NCBI GenBank assembly: GCA_037892935.1
Contig: JAYXKI010000013.1
Location: 1,178,001 to 1,242,000 of the forward strand
Length of the DNA stretch: 64,000 bases
Reading direction: 5' to 3'
From: Phlebopus portentosus
Lineage: Eukaryota; Basidiomycota; Agaricomycetes; Boletales; Boletinellaceae
Shown: positions 12,490 through 25,247 of the stretch, piece by piece
Layout: each line of letters begins with the position of its first letter
Numbering within the stretch: position 1 is the first letter of the stretch
The notes under the pieces: generated by a model
The model's database searches: none
What the model was told of the DNA's origin: nothing
What the model saw: the letters and a program-made list of their open reading frames with translations, nothing else
Translations under genes and position numbers: made by a program

Positions 12490-13560
12490 CTGGTTCTGCT
12501 ACTACGCAATAGTCTCCGCTTCTTCATGTGAGTCCCCTTCCTCTGATTCTCGCATTCATGTAAATGTCTCAACCAGGCCTTATAACAGTTGGTGCATGAT
12601 GAAACTTACGTGAAGTTGAGACGCTCCAATTTCTGCTCGACCATCCTCGCAGATGCTACTTATATCTGTTCCCTTCCAGCCAGACATGGATTCTTCTTGC
12701 TGCGGTTCTTCTCAAGAAGTGCGTAATTGTTTTATCTGGCCCGTATTGCTGGTTTTGTGCCGCTTTACACAAATCCGCTTCTATGCTGAGTTTTTAACTT
12801 TTCAGCGTCTTAAGCTATATATTCTTCCTGGTGTTAGACATCGGTCTACCGATTTTTGAAGCGATCCCACTTGACGTACGTTTCGCGATTGGTGTATTGC
12901 AGGTATTCATTATCAGAGCTGCTGGATTCGCTACAACATCGTTGTCAAGCCTTGCTCCCACTAGACTGTGAGTACCGCACCTGCGCTCCGGCATTTGTAC
13001 TGAAATTCGTAAAAGTGTGGTAATTAGGGTGTTATGTGTAATTCTTATGTATCTAGGCACCTGTGAGTATTCCATGCCCCTATGTTCCGCTGTAGGTCGA
13101 GCTCTATGACGCTTATCCGCAGATCCCGTCGCTTTGAGGTAAGAATATTTATAGACCTCGCATACAGTAACAATAATCTTGGCTTCAAGTGTCCGCGCTG
13201 CGAACGTCTATGAAGAAAAGACTCTGGGAATATTTGACGAGGATGATGACCTGGAACGACCACCTCAAGAGAAGGATCAAAACTTACGAAGTATGGAAAA
13301 TATCTCGCATGGCACGCACGAAAGCAATTGGCTTTTGGTCCGTTTTGCTGTCCCTGTTATTCACCCTTTCGCTGGAGCTGACCTAGTCTGCGCCTATTGC
13401 TACGCTCGGACATGTGGTGGCTATATCTGGTGTTGTTTATTCTTTGTATAATAGAGCGCCATAAGATCTAGGACGAAGAAAACTATGGATGGTTCACTAT
13501 TTTTGCTCTTAGTCTGTATCTTACTTCTTCAAAGCACGAATACGGACATAATTTCCTTTC
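12490..13560 (+). pseudogene. Decayed partial copy of a TRK potassium transporter
   Basis: The plus strand encodes stretches closely matching the TRK gene at 59,287-63,067: LQFLLDHPRRCYLYLFPSSQ (about 12,625-12,690), then after an intron a membrane segment ending EIPLDVRFAIGVLQ and the third P-loop IRAAGFATTSLSSLAP (12,840-12,965), then YPVALSVRAANVYEEKTLGI (13,110-13,220) and DMWWLYLVLFILCIIER (13,410-13,455). Introns sit at plausible places, so this is a DNA-level copy, not a retrocopy. It lacks the N-terminal half, including the first P-loop, and is out of frame after about 13,290, with unrelated sequence before the WWLYLVLF segment. I found no fourth P-loop. Best read as a pseudogene fragment of a segmental duplication. 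Confidence 0.82.
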
Positions 13561-14464
13561 CGGTTGCTTGCCAAGCAAAGTCGAGCGTCACAGCATAGCA
13601 CAGCAGACAAGATCGGACCAACTAAGAGGACCTTTGTGTATTCCGTACAGACCGTACATTTCCATCACCAGAATAGTTCCACCCTCACACTGGTTAGCAA
13701 GGCATTTTGCCCTTGTTTTAAGGATAGGCGTACACAGGAAACTTTGTCTTTGCATAGTCGCCTTCTGCACTCGTTCCTTACAGCTCGCTAAGGCGCTACA
13801 AATCACTATCTTTGGTCGCTGGGACTGATTATAGCTTACATTTATGTTTCGCGGCGGCCGTTGTTCTGACCACAGTTACGTAGAATCAAATGCCGTAAGC
13901 CTTGGCAGTGGCAGTTCCGAGTCAGGTAGGTTCCAATCTTTCGGGGTAACAACGACATTCTATTTCAGAGGCCTGATCAATTTCTGTATGTATTACAGAC
14001 ACGTTTCGGAGCCGTGCGTGCGTTGACCATCGCCATGCTCATTTGGTGTGTCACTGTGCTGGGAATTAATGCTCATGAACGGTCTGTCAATTAGGCCCGT
14101 GCCACGTCGCAATAGGTTGCGATGTGTTCATGCGAAACATATGTTGAGCCGAAAGGCATGTTGCTGTGATTAAGGGAGGAGGGGATGAATAGCATTTGTC
14201 GAGTCGGTAGCCGTTGCTACAGCGATCCGACTGCGTGAGACGGATAGTAGCGGGTACTTTACACGGGTGCACATCGGAGTCTGACTTTAACCCCTTCCCC
14301 TCCCATTTCTACGCTCCTCCCTCTCTCCTTCCTGGCTCCTACTTCTTTCTTTTCTCTTAGTTCTCTTCCTTCCTTTTTTATTACTTTTTATACTCAGGTT
14401 TACCGGCTGGCCCGTTCATTTTGCAGTGGCAGAGTAAGTTGGTGGTCCGGGAGGGTGCGCAAGT
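13561..14464. other. Intergenic, with CT-rich promoter tract of the next gene
   Basis: No supported gene. A short membrane-like segment (RALTIAMLIWCVTVLGI, about 14,010-14,060, plus) is open but isolated. From 14,284 to 14,395 the strand is strongly C/T-rich, a common feature just upstream of fungal transcription starts, and it precedes the ATG at 14,465. Confidence 0.45.
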
Positions 14465-17334
14465 ATGCGGACCAAACATATCATGAACCGACTTCAAGTC
14501 GGAGAGAGGTTGAAGATTGTCGTAAGTTCCTATCTTCTACTCTTGTATATCCTCTCTAACATTTCTCATGCACTTCTTTTCACTTCGTTTTAGTATGAGC
14601 GAATCACCCTCACTCGGTTCACCAAGGCTTTTATCATTGTTGCGGTGGTCCATTGTCTGGTGCAGATCGCACTTCAGTCAAGCGCGTTTTTCTTCAACAA
14701 ATCAGCTGGCGACAAAGTCTGGGATCTTATCGATGAATCGCAAATCCCACATCAGTTTGCTTTCGTATCTAGTGGGAAGGTGTTCGTCTGCAGCGATTTA
14801 CCACCGAGTGGGGATCCATTCGAAACTGTCTGCTGGCCGATCGCAGGTTCTGGTGTTGCAATCGGCGATACAATGCAGATGAACAGTGATGTGGAGGATA
14901 CGCAGAGCCAGAGCCAAGTGACCGACGACGTCAACGACAAAGATGAGAAACAAGACACACCAGAAAGGGAGCAGAAAGATAACCAGCAGGCTCGCTCCGT
15001 GCAGGCGCCTCGAACGCCAGGAATCGGATCGCGAGGTTTAACGGTGGTCCCGACTTTTGATGACGGATCGGTGACCGGAGTCAACGTCACTGGTTTGAAT
15101 AGTGATGATCCCCAACAAGTGACTCAGTTGTCCTCTCGATGTATCAACGCGCTGAACTGGCCAAGCATTGCGTACGTGACCGTTCCTTTCCACAATACAA
15201 GTTCTGACCTCAACAACTTTGCAAGCCTGCACGATGCGAAAAGGGAGGACATCAGCTTCTTGTGTTATCAGGTCTGGCTTCTCGGGATCTCCCTCGTGAC
15301 GGTGAGTCTGGATCCGCCTCGTCTTCTCGATTTTCTTCCCCTGTGCGTTCCGTTGGTAGTTTGATATTTCTGATCCGTTACCGAAAATAGATTCTCAATG
15401 AGTCTATACCGCATCTGTAAGATCCCAAGACAACGCCGGTTCCGAGTCGTGTTGCTAACGGAAAATACAGGGTTGCCGCGCTCGTAACGCATGGAATGTC
15501 CACCGCATGGAGCGCCTTCCAACTGTCGCGCACCGGAAAAACCGCGCGCGAGTATCAGACGCTTATCGTCAACGATGCATGCGACGGAGTCGATGTTATA
15601 ACAGGGTTCTGGGGGAACAGGATGTACTATTTAGTAAGCTTGACGATCGCGGCAAGAGAAGAGTGCTAATACGAACGTTCACGCAGATACCTATATTGGT
15701 TCTGAACGTGGTCGTGCTTCTTTTCAGCTTTGGGTTATCATTGAAGCTCTTTCGCGTATGCCAATGTACTCCTAAAAGGCGCACGAGCTAACTGATTGCT
15801 TTGGTTGCAGGTCTATGCCCGACAGACGTTCAATCGCGTTGGTGCGAGCAAGAAGATGAACGTACTCTACAGTGTAAGTTTCCGTTGCGACAATATTTTC
15901 GGAGTTTATTTATTATTCGGCTCTATTGGTTTTTAGTACGTCCTACTGTTCTCAGTATTTCTTCAGCTATCCGCGTTCTTTACTATTTGTGGATCCGCTC
16001 TTTGGCTCGACGCATTGAGTACTGGTGTTCTCAAAGGCAGTACGGCGTACCGCATCGTTTTCACGATCGTGTGTGTTGTAAGTGCATTCCCGGTTTGAGG
16101 TTCCGTCTATTATGCTTATAAGTTCTCCCCTCTTGCTCTAGGTCGAGATCCCGTGGGTGATCATGGTTTGTCCCAATCATCACGTTCATCACCACGTCCA
16201 TAAAAAATGTTCACTATTTCTTTTTAGGGTTGGATATCTATTCGTAGGGAGCATCACATCTGCTCTCTGATTTTCTTAATCACTGGTCTCGCGCTGTGCG
16301 CAGCATGGTCCTCGATGTTTGCGAGTGTCATGTACAGGTGGTCGTTCCGGAACTTCCCATTCTTTGCGACGTTAACGATCTCGGCGTTCATCGTGCTTGT
16401 TGGAACCGTCGCTCTCGCCTTAGTTTGCCGCATTGACTTCGGAAAGGGTCTTCCACAATACTGTACGTTGCTGTACTGACCTGGACACGGTGAAACTGTG
16501 ATTAACTCAATTTATGCGCAAACAGTGAAAACCGAGGTGCAGTTTGACGATTCAAGCTTTATTCCGGTCATCGTTCCGAACAAACGCCGATCAAAAGCTA
16601 TCTCTGTCGTCTTCCCGGATAAGAGAACCAGCGCCTTGAAGAGAGCACGCAATTCTAACGAGAAGCCTCCGTGGTATAACGCCAATCCATATGAGCGTCC
16701 ACCTTCCGAGACCAGCATCATCGACATCAAGGCGCCTGGTCGTGACGGATCCGGAATTCATTCAGACGTGTCGAGCGCGTCTGCGGACGATGGACACGGC
16801 AGGAGGAGCTCGTTGCTATCCCGCGTACGTGCTCCCTTCTTTCGACTCTCAGACAACTCGAGATTTGGAAGTGGGAAAATGAGCCTCCGTTTTTCCGCAT
16901 TCACTTCAAATAGTACGAGCGCAGATTTGGAGCGAGACGTGCCAGATGTTCCCCAGATTCCAGTTGCTATACCCAAGATGCCCGCACCAAGCTTCAAGCC
17001 CCAGACCCGACGATCCATGCCCGAGCCTAAGGAAGCACCGAAGCAGGAGTCAGGACTGATGAGAAGCCTTTCGGTGTCGTCGCGCGCAGCCGACTTGCCA
17101 GCGATAAACATCATTCCTGCTTCTGTGTCTCGACCAGCAATGCTTGCGGAGCAAGGCGATCTCTCTGTCCGTGCGGCCTCGGAGTACGGGGACTCAATTC
17201 GACGAGAAAGTGGCCGAATAGGAAGCTTCCCTTCTCTTGGCCGGTCGACTTCATCGCTTTCGACGCGCCGAGGCTCTCCTCCGGGACCAGGCTTCACCGG
17301 TCTACCAATAAACCCGCGCGCATACCGTCACTGA
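14465..17334 (+). CDS. Multi-span membrane protein of unknown function, paralogue 1
   Basis: Function unknown. Exon 1 (14,465-14,521) encodes MRTKHIMNRLQVGERLKIV and joins exon 2 at 14,594. There follow a membrane segment (FIIVAVVHCLVQIALQS), a long polar loop rich in D, Q and S (about 14,880-15,060), LLGISLVT, then ALVTHGMSTAWSAFQL, IPILVLNVVVLLFSFGLSLK, a segment with YVLLFSVFLQLSAFF and ALWLDAL, IVFTIVCVVEIPWVIM, and two more hydrophobic stretches near 16,250-16,450: about seven spans in all. The last exon (from 16,526) adds roughly 270 polar, Ser/Pro/Arg-rich, probably disordered cytosolic residues. It has short introns with GT...AG ends. The THxxxTxWxxFQ and LWxDxL positions are shared with the convergent gene at 17,982-20,186, so these are paralogues. 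I recall similar proteins in other basidiomycetes, without a name. A receptor-like role is possible but unproven. Confidence 0.8.
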
Positions 17335-17981
17335 TCATTTTTTATGTCTACCTTCGGTTTTGCTAGCTAGAATAGCCAAACTACGCCATCCTTGACGGCT
17401 GGATAGTTCTGTGTCGTTCCTCGCTTTCGTTGTTCACCCTTCTCCCTGTTTCTTCAGGAGGACTGGTTCCTTTCCGATTCACTCTTCTTTCTGCACGACT
17501 CGCTCATTCATTCCACATTCTTTGGCCGCCTATCCCTTGCGATTTGGGTTCTTCGCATTGTATTTATTCCCGCTCTCCGCTCACTCGCTCAATCGTCACT
17601 CATGATCCACTGCAGCCTTCCAAATGCATTGTATTGTAGAAATCAGTAGGAGATATTTCGTCGATAGGAGTCTTTCACCTGTTGGATGTGCAACACGCAT
17701 ATATTTTCAGTGTTGTCCTTTGTTGTAGAACTTGGGATGTGACCAAATTTTGGCCGTTGGAGCTGCGCTGCGAATTGCGTTGTCTTGACTACAAAGACAT
17801 TCTGGAAAACTACCCGTATGAAATTTGAAAAGCTACGAGAAAGGTCTATCAAAATACTAGAAGGCGTCCGCCATCAAGGTGCGCAAGAAGCGGCAAAAAG
17901 CAGAAGTATGTAAATACCCGAAGAACAATCGGAAGACCGATGATATGGTTCTACAAAACATCCAAAGCTCATCCTTCCACC
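17335..17981. other. Convergent intergenic region between two paralogues
   Basis: Shared 3' flank of the two membrane-protein genes. Pyrimidine-rich DNA at 17,410-17,600; nothing else recognised. Confidence 0.5.
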
Positions 17982-20186
17982 TTACTGTAATCCATCACTT
18001 TTCACCTTTGATATCGACTCCCTGTCCGCATCACTGGCAGCATCGGACTGCGAACGCGCTCCAGGACTGAGAGGAATGGTAACGATCTTGAAATCAACCT
18101 GGAAGTCATCCTTCTCGGGATCACCTTGAGGGTTATGGGGGAAGATCTCCGGCTCAAAATCGGCTTTCGTCAGCAGGCTATCGGCGTACACTATTCGCCC
18201 CGATCCATGGCCATGGGAGATATGGAAAAGAAATAGAAAACTCGTTAGCCTTCGTTTTGGAATCCCCGAAGGGAAGGAATGGAAGAGAAGTCATGAAAAA
18301 AACCGACGAGAAGAGAAGACGTACAGTATTGCGCTAGACCACAGTGGAAGTTTCTCCAGCAAATTATTCCCAGGCCGATACTCGCCAGTTGGACTATCAT
18401 GGCAGACACAGCTAAACATGCGAAGAATGGCCATTGGATCCAGGTCCAGCGGAAGACCTGTGAGTAGTAGAGTACACCCCATCCGCCGATGTAAAACACG
18501 CCGACACCAAGGAAAGCTAGCATGGTGCGACGCATTTCCTTTCGGACGGAGAACCAACCCTAAAAGGGGCGAGTGAGCTTGAGTCTGGAAGTCGGTTACG
18601 GAAAGACCCACCAAGGCGATCCATGGAATAAGCAGCTTTGAACAGCGATATTTATCATTGATTAGCTTGACGTACGGTATCGATGGAACTGGATATGGAC
18701 TCACGACGTTGGCTATTGTGAACGAGACCAGATACTCAATATTATGGTCCGATATGTTCACAAGCGGTCCGTTTATCAACTGATCAATCCATAGGGACAT
18801 TGCAGCGACCAATAAATAAACAGACATCTGGAGGCAGATGAATACACCGAGAAAGAACTGCAGCACAGATGGGAGCAATGAGTTTCTGTTACAGCGAGGA
18901 GTACGGAAAACGAACCCACCCTGTAGAGTCTGATGAGGTGCTTTGGGGCACCAACACGCGTAAACATGCATGTCGCATATGTCTTCAAGACCACGCCCGA
19001 TTAGGATCCTCTCAAAGAAGACATTCAACCAAGCAAAGCACTGACCTTGACGAGCTTCCAAACAAGGTACGCAGAGAGTAAAAGTGCAATAGCGTTCAGT
19101 GAGAGATCTGCTATCTGCACAGCAACGCGGAGGCTGAAGTAACGAGGAAAGAGATCGACACCACATGGACCATTCGTGATAAGTGCATCAAAGCGACTGT
19201 TAATATCATGAGTCCGCCAAATCTCGTACGCTGACCATCCGGTTGAGAGGATGCGCATGAAGAAACCGGCCAAGCTAATTTATCTTTGGATCAACAAGTG
19301 AGGCAAATAAACGATGAAGACGCGACTCTTACAGGTGCGGTATTGAATCATACATAATCTGATTAAGGAACGGTAGTTGCAGATCGACGAAGCAAGTTAG
19401 AGAGCGAATCAACAAACTTACCGCGAAGACTGAGATCCCAAGTAACCAGAATTCAGACCCGATCAAGGCCAACTCTTCGCGCTTTGAGTTTCTCAGCCTA
19501 TGACACGATGGTCAATTCAGGCATTCGAGATTGCGCATGTAGATTCATTTGAAACTCACACTTGATCCGCGTAAATGAGGACTCTCGTGCAAGACTCGTT
19601 CAGGAACACCTGCGATCCATTGTCGACCATGGACAAAGAGAGTTCGACTCCGACTATAATAGTCGAATTTCGCACAGCTTGAACGTCTCTTTTCAGCTCT
19701 GCCGCTCTCAGGTTCTGATCTTGGACCTAGAGACGATTGAGTGAAATTCATTACCCTGAAGTGAGCTGATCTCACATCTCGTCTCCGAAATCCTGATGGC
19801 ACGTCAATTGCTCCCATTCCTGTCTGGAAGATAAGCTCGCACTGGTCTGCATGGTCCCTTGTCAACGGAACATGCTTGCAAAGCTTTAACGTGAAGTTCC
19901 CATCATCCCTTTGAAGCCAAGCAACTTGGTCTCGAGGAACTTGCGCTTCTCCAAGAATGCTCGAGACGCGTGCGTTTGCATCATGGTCGAAAGAGAAGAG
20001 CACAGATTGCACGATTCCATGAACGAAGCAGTGAAGAAACGAAAAAAGAAAGAAGTAGGTAGTGACTTTGGAGATTGTAATGCGAAAGAACTGTTTGACA
20101 CGTTTTTTGAAGTAAAAACATCAGCATATTAATGCAAACGTACTTGCAAAGAGCCGATTCATACCATAGTTTTCGTCCATATCCAT
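17982..20186 (-). CDS. Multi-span membrane protein of unknown function, paralogue 2
   Basis: Read from ATG at 20,186 (MDMDENYGMNRLFA), a short first exon, then an exon beginning near 20,107 with FRITISKVTTYFF and LHCFVHGIVQSVLFSFDHDA. A soluble loop with CKHVPLTRDHADQCE (about 19,840) precedes KREELALIGSEFWLLGISVF, a close counterpart of LLGISLVT in paralogue 1. Further spans are visible, including FLGVFICLQMSVYLLVAAMS followed by LWIDQLINGPL, and a last pair near 18,350-18,530. The tail is short (about 65 residues after LTKADFEPEIFPHN), much shorter than the tail of paralogue 1. The two genes point at each other across 650 bp, so the duplication was inverted or rearranged. Function unknown. 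Junctions are approximate. Confidence 0.78.
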
Positions 20187-22709
20187 GTTCTCCTGGTCCA
20201 TTCAGAAAACGGATCCATTTCTTCACGAAGGCGATTTAGCGCCCAAAAAAAACAAGATAAACGCCAGACACTGATAAATACGAATATTATCTATAGAAGA
20301 TCAAATACGTCCGAGAGAACACCCGTCTCTCTTCAAGAAAGGGCCTGCCACAGAAAAGAAAAGATTGTCGGAGCGAAAAGAAAAAGTAGCGAAAGAACGA
20401 CGGGCTGAGAGGGAAGTATAGGTATGGCCACTTGGAGGGGGATAGCTCCGAGTCGGGGCTACCTGGGGAGAGGAGCGGAAAAGGATAACGTTGCGCATAG
20501 TGGTGGATTTAAGTACCCGTCGCCGTGAGGATGGTTATTAAACAGGACGTGGGGATACTGCAAACAAACATTGAGGAAGCCCAGAAGAACCTGAGCGCGA
20601 TGCGTGGCGCGGCGCGGCGCACCTTGATGAGAGAATAATCCGCTTTGAGAACAGGCTCTATGACACCCTTATTATGTAAGCTTTACCGTCCCTTGCATCT
20701 CATCTTCTTCATACCAGTTTCTCGAATAACCATGGGACACCCAGTGTAACATCAATATCGATTAATTTCCTCATAGTACTAATCTACCTTGTTATTCACT
20801 CCTATTATCTCAAAGTGTTTTTTCGCTTGTTTCCTCCGATTATCACGGGGAAGCATGTTTCGGGGTCCTCGCTGGACTCTCTTCTCTTCTCATTCTACCA
20901 TGACCATGACAACCTCTATGTCCGTCCGCTCGCAGTCCGACACGTTAATATTGATCGTCCAAAACATCTTCGCTGACCTCGAACGGCATCTGGCAGTAGA
21001 TTTGGTCATCATCCTCTCTCTCCATATCGGACTATCGCCGCACTGAACCGAACGTCTCTTCCTATTTGCGAACAAGATGCGGCCGATTTGTGTGCGAGAG
21101 TCGTCCGAACTCACGTCCGCAGAGCTAATCGCAACTCGCGAATAACCGCTGATGGGACAATGCTCTGTCGTTTTAGGCGCCCTGAGACGACTTCTGATAG
21201 AATTGCCGGATTGGCTTGTATTTCTGTCGTGAGAACTAATCAAAGCGCTCGCTGCTCAGTTGATAACCAGCCCTCGGTTCACCGAAACATCAGAAAAAAC
21301 AGACGTCCTGCCTTCGCCATCTCGACGACAATTTGAAGGGCTCCGTGCAATGGCAAAGAAATCCTTGTGTTGTCTATGATATGGCCCTTGCGCTATCACT
21401 CCGGAGCGACCGAAATGAAATCAAAGAATCTGACGGAAAGACAAGTGTCCTTTCGTCCGCATAAGGTGAAACCTCATTAATTCTCTAGCCCCATCCGACA
21501 ACACGACAACGATGATATCATCTCGAATTCTACCACCTGTGTTGCCGGATTCCACGTTTGTACTGTTCTTTCGCTCTGATGGATCCGGTGCTCGGATCAT
21601 CAAGCGTAGTATGTCCCAAGAGCGGATTTGCGAAAAAAGTTCTTGCGAGAACTTCGGAGTTTCTTGATGTAGTCGCGCGCCGAATTTCTCTCTCAGGGCT
21701 GACTTTCTCGTTGCGCTGGGATAGGAGATGAACTTGATTGTCTCTGCTGTCAAGAGCAGGGCATTCGAAGCCCTCAAGGATCCCGTTATTCTCGGCTTAG
21801 TGACTCAGACCACTTTACACTCGGGGCGCGACTGGCGGTTATACTGTGACTTCTGGGCGCCAGAGTAGACTTCGTCGGCAGCAACCTTGTTGAGGCGTTC
21901 AAACCGTTTCAAGGACATCAGAGAGATGGTCGCATTCCAAGGCTGCGATAGGCACCATATTATTAGACTGCCACCAAGTAGCGCTTTCTACACGATCTGT
22001 CAGGGCTAATGCGGTCTGGCATCTGCAACCAAGTGAGACGTCTGTGTTCCTGCTGCTGCCCCCCTGGTATTCATCTCAGATTTCGTCACTCACTTTCCGC
22101 CTAGGGTATGAATAGGAACTGTCGAATGTCTGCTTATGCTGTTCTCGTACCTATCAGTAATATTGGAACCCTATCAATGCCGATAGAAGCTGTGCTATGG
22201 AGGGGCAATCTATGCATCGGGAGACGTCGAGGAACCTGGTGTTTTTCACTCGGCATTTCCTCATTAGCACACGGGGAACTAAGAACTTATCTTTGTTACG
22301 TTGTGGCATGAAATATTACTTGGTAGGCTCGAGGTTGCTATGATTTTGCATCATGTTCCTCGATCGATTTTCAACTTTTTCTGTCGTCGAGACATTGCTC
22401 TTAAGCGAGTATATGCCAATTCACACTTTCACTGAGCATATACTCTGCTGCGAACTGGAACAAACGGCAGATTACTCGGGATACGGCTTCCATCGTCTCA
22501 CGAAACGGCGCCTTCATCTATCTCACTACATCACAAATAGATAGCTTGATGCATGCAGGCGATTTGACACATCTTTTACCTCGAGATAGGTAACCGTGGT
22601 CAATTCTCCTTTCCCAAGCCGCACACGCATAGGATTAATTACACAGTCACAGCTTGACACGTGTTCCGGCCCAGGACAGTAGATTGGAAATCGACTTATC
22701 TGAGATCAC
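20187..22709. other. Long intergenic region, possible unrecognised ORF
   Basis: About 2.5 kb. A 118-codon minus-strand ORF (21,421-21,777) has protein-like composition (ETIKFISYPSATRKSAL, ELMRFHLMRTKGHLSF) and the frame may extend into an upstream exon, but I do not recognise it. Overlapping ORFs at 20,890-21,336 on both strands are not convincing. A GC-rich run (gcgcggcgcggcgc) lies near 20,615. No tRNA or repeat seen. Confidence 0.35.
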
Positions 22710-25247
22710 TCAATATAGATATCTGAAACCCTTCTTCTTCTCCATCGCCTCTTCCAAGGTTATGCCTTCCAGACGAGCCGCATCCTCGACACGCTCGCGA
22801 TTTGCGCCTTTCAGGCCACCCAGCTCGTCTTCATCGAGCTTCTTGTTCTTATTTTTCAGGATGCAGCGCATAACTAGATCATGTTATCTCGTCAGCCTAT
22901 CTAACAGTAAAAGATTTATTGCGGTGACCTTACTGAAAGCCATAAACGAGCTGAAACTACAAGCAGCGATACCAATCGCCATGGATGGATGGTACTGCGG
23001 ACCCCATTCAGCCTTCCATGCGTATGAGCCAACGCTTCAAAGAAATCTTTAGCTCTCATAATTTCGACTGCTACTTGCAGATTCACTCACAGATTTCCCA
23101 GATTTCCGATCCCGTTGACAACACCAATTGCGGCAGCACGTTTAGCAGGCGGACGTGTAATAGTGTTTGAGACCCAAACAAGGGTGAGGGCAAAGGCTGT
23201 TCAAATGGTGAGTCAATCAGGCACATCGCTCTGTCGAACGGACTCACCGGTATGACCGCTCGTCATAAGGAAAAGGGAAAAGTAGCGTGCGCCAATGGAC
23301 TGAGTCGACAAGGCAATGATATACCCAATGATCGTTCCCCACAAAGTGTAAGAAAAATGGAAGAAACGTTCTCCGGTCTTATCTACAAGAGGAGTGAGAT
23401 ACGTTTTTGACTGTCAACTTCGGGAAACGTACCGGCATGTAATGCACTTATCCAGGCATTAACAGCAGCCCAAATCCATGGAGGTCTAAAGAACCATGAA
23501 TATCGTATAAGAATTTAACGGAACAAGTATATTACGCGGCAAGAAGCAGAGTGATCGTCGTATTGAATCCGAGTGTCGATGTCAAGCTACAAATTCTGTC
23601 AGCCGTTGGACTTTGGAGAGGCACATCATAACCTTACGTAGGGAAAAAGTTTGTATACGAAAGTCCGAGCAGTGTACAGAACTGCATCGTGGCGAAAATG
23701 AACACTTTGAAATCTGTTACGGCCATTTTCAACCCTTGCCACATTCTAAGAAAATAGACATTAGTTCGATAGGGACCCGAATTCAAAGAATTAACGCAAT
23801 CAAGCTTGTACTTACGATTCCTCAGCAAGATCTTCATCTGCTTCGCCCGTGTCCTCTGCCAAACGAGCTTGAGCAACCTGCCTCTCGGTTTTCGAAATCC
23901 ACCTTGTGTTGTGTGGCTGCTCAAGAATTTTAGAGTGATAGCTTTGGGACATAAATAACTCACATAATCTGGCAGGGCCCACCTATGAACGAAACAGGAT
24001 CAGGAAGCAAGGATGATAGGAGCTAGTCTCAAACACGTACATCGATAGGATGCCAACTGAGATGGTAATAGCTCCCTGGTGAAGAGTGTCTCAATTTGTA
24101 GAAATATCAATTGTTGCAAATCCTGTACCTCGATGAAGAACAACCTGAAAGATCGACGATAAGCGAATCGTTTGGATCAATCGAATAGCTGAATCACCAT
24201 CTCCAGCCTCTGATTCCCCGCTTTCCATCCATCGTGGAAAGAATTCCCGCCGCCATTAGCTGCAATGATAGAAATGACTTAGAGATCCAAGTATTTTATA
24301 ATACGAAAACTCACACTCCCGAACGCATTTGAGATAATTGAGCCAGAATACAGAATTGCTCCTCGAAATGCAAGTTCCTTACGAGTGTACCATCTGGATG
24401 CCAAATAGAGCATTCCGGGGTAAAAAACAGCCTGTTTATCAAAGCTTAATACCTTGAGGGTTCCTAATTCAGACTCGCACATGCCTCCGGGATACCAATG
24501 AACAAGCGGCATGCGAGAATTCCAGCGAAGCTGTGTGTGATCTATATATATATCTCAGATAATCGGCAGGACTTCATGTTCTTTGAGTCATTTACACCAG
24601 TCATAGCACTCGTGACTCCCCATGCCATGACACACAAGCCGGTATAGAGAGATGGTCTGTACACAGGAAGTATCATTTTCCATACCCTATATGATTATCG
24701 ATTTGACACACCTTGGAACTTGATTTATAATCTACCGCACGGGATCAGAGAATATTTCAACAGGACACAGAATTGGAACACACCATGTTCGATGGAAGTT
24801 GGAAGGTACAGTAAGTTGCATACAGGATGGCAATGGCAGTGTCATATTGCGTATCTAAATCAATGACTGCTTACAAACCAAAACATTCATCATGCTGCAA
24901 GAGACGTACCCGACAGACCCAGGTCTTTCTCAAGGCCTTTCAACCTAGCAGCTGTGATAGCAGTCCTCTGAAGCAGACTTATTAATGGCGACAAAAACAA
25001 ATTGTTTACAACTCACATCAATGTAGTTCATGATATATATGAGGACAATGGTCGGCATGAATCGCATATCAAGTTTGCGCAGGAGACGCCGTTCCGCAGC
25101 AGTGCGGTTTTGCAACGGTTGAACAGCATTGACTTGTCCCTCCTTCTCAATGGAAACACGAAGCAACGAAAAGTTATCCAGCCCGTCGCTAGCTTGTTGA
25201 AAAGACCTCAAGGCAGGCACGTTCTCTAGACCCAGCTGTGCATCCAT
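22710..25247 (-). CDS. MFS transporter A (anion:cation symporter family, allantoate-permease type)
   Basis: Predicted plasma-membrane carrier of the major facilitator superfamily for a small organic anion (candidates in this family: allantoate, nicotinate, pantothenate, tartrate). From ATG at 25,247 a polar N-terminus leads to RRLLRKLDMRFMPTIVLIYI and MNYID, the signature of transmembrane helix 1 in this family. Later exons give LYLASRWYTRKELAFR, SGSIISNAFG and an acidic EDTGEADED loop seen at 23,820-23,860. The C-terminus ends EEAMEKKKGFRYLY before the TGA at 22,710-22,712. About ten or more introns; the product should be near 500 residues. It is the most divergent of three paralogues here (also 51,916-54,446 and 55,520-58,116), all on the minus strand. 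The substrate cannot be told from sequence. Confidence 0.85.

Noticed and set aside
16758..17297. Minus-strand ORF opposite the tail of membrane-protein gene 1
   Set aside because: A shadow of the low-complexity tail; no introns or motifs of its own.
20890..21336. Overlapping ORFs on both strands
   Set aside because: Arg/Ser-rich on both strands with no motif or splice structure; not supported as genes.
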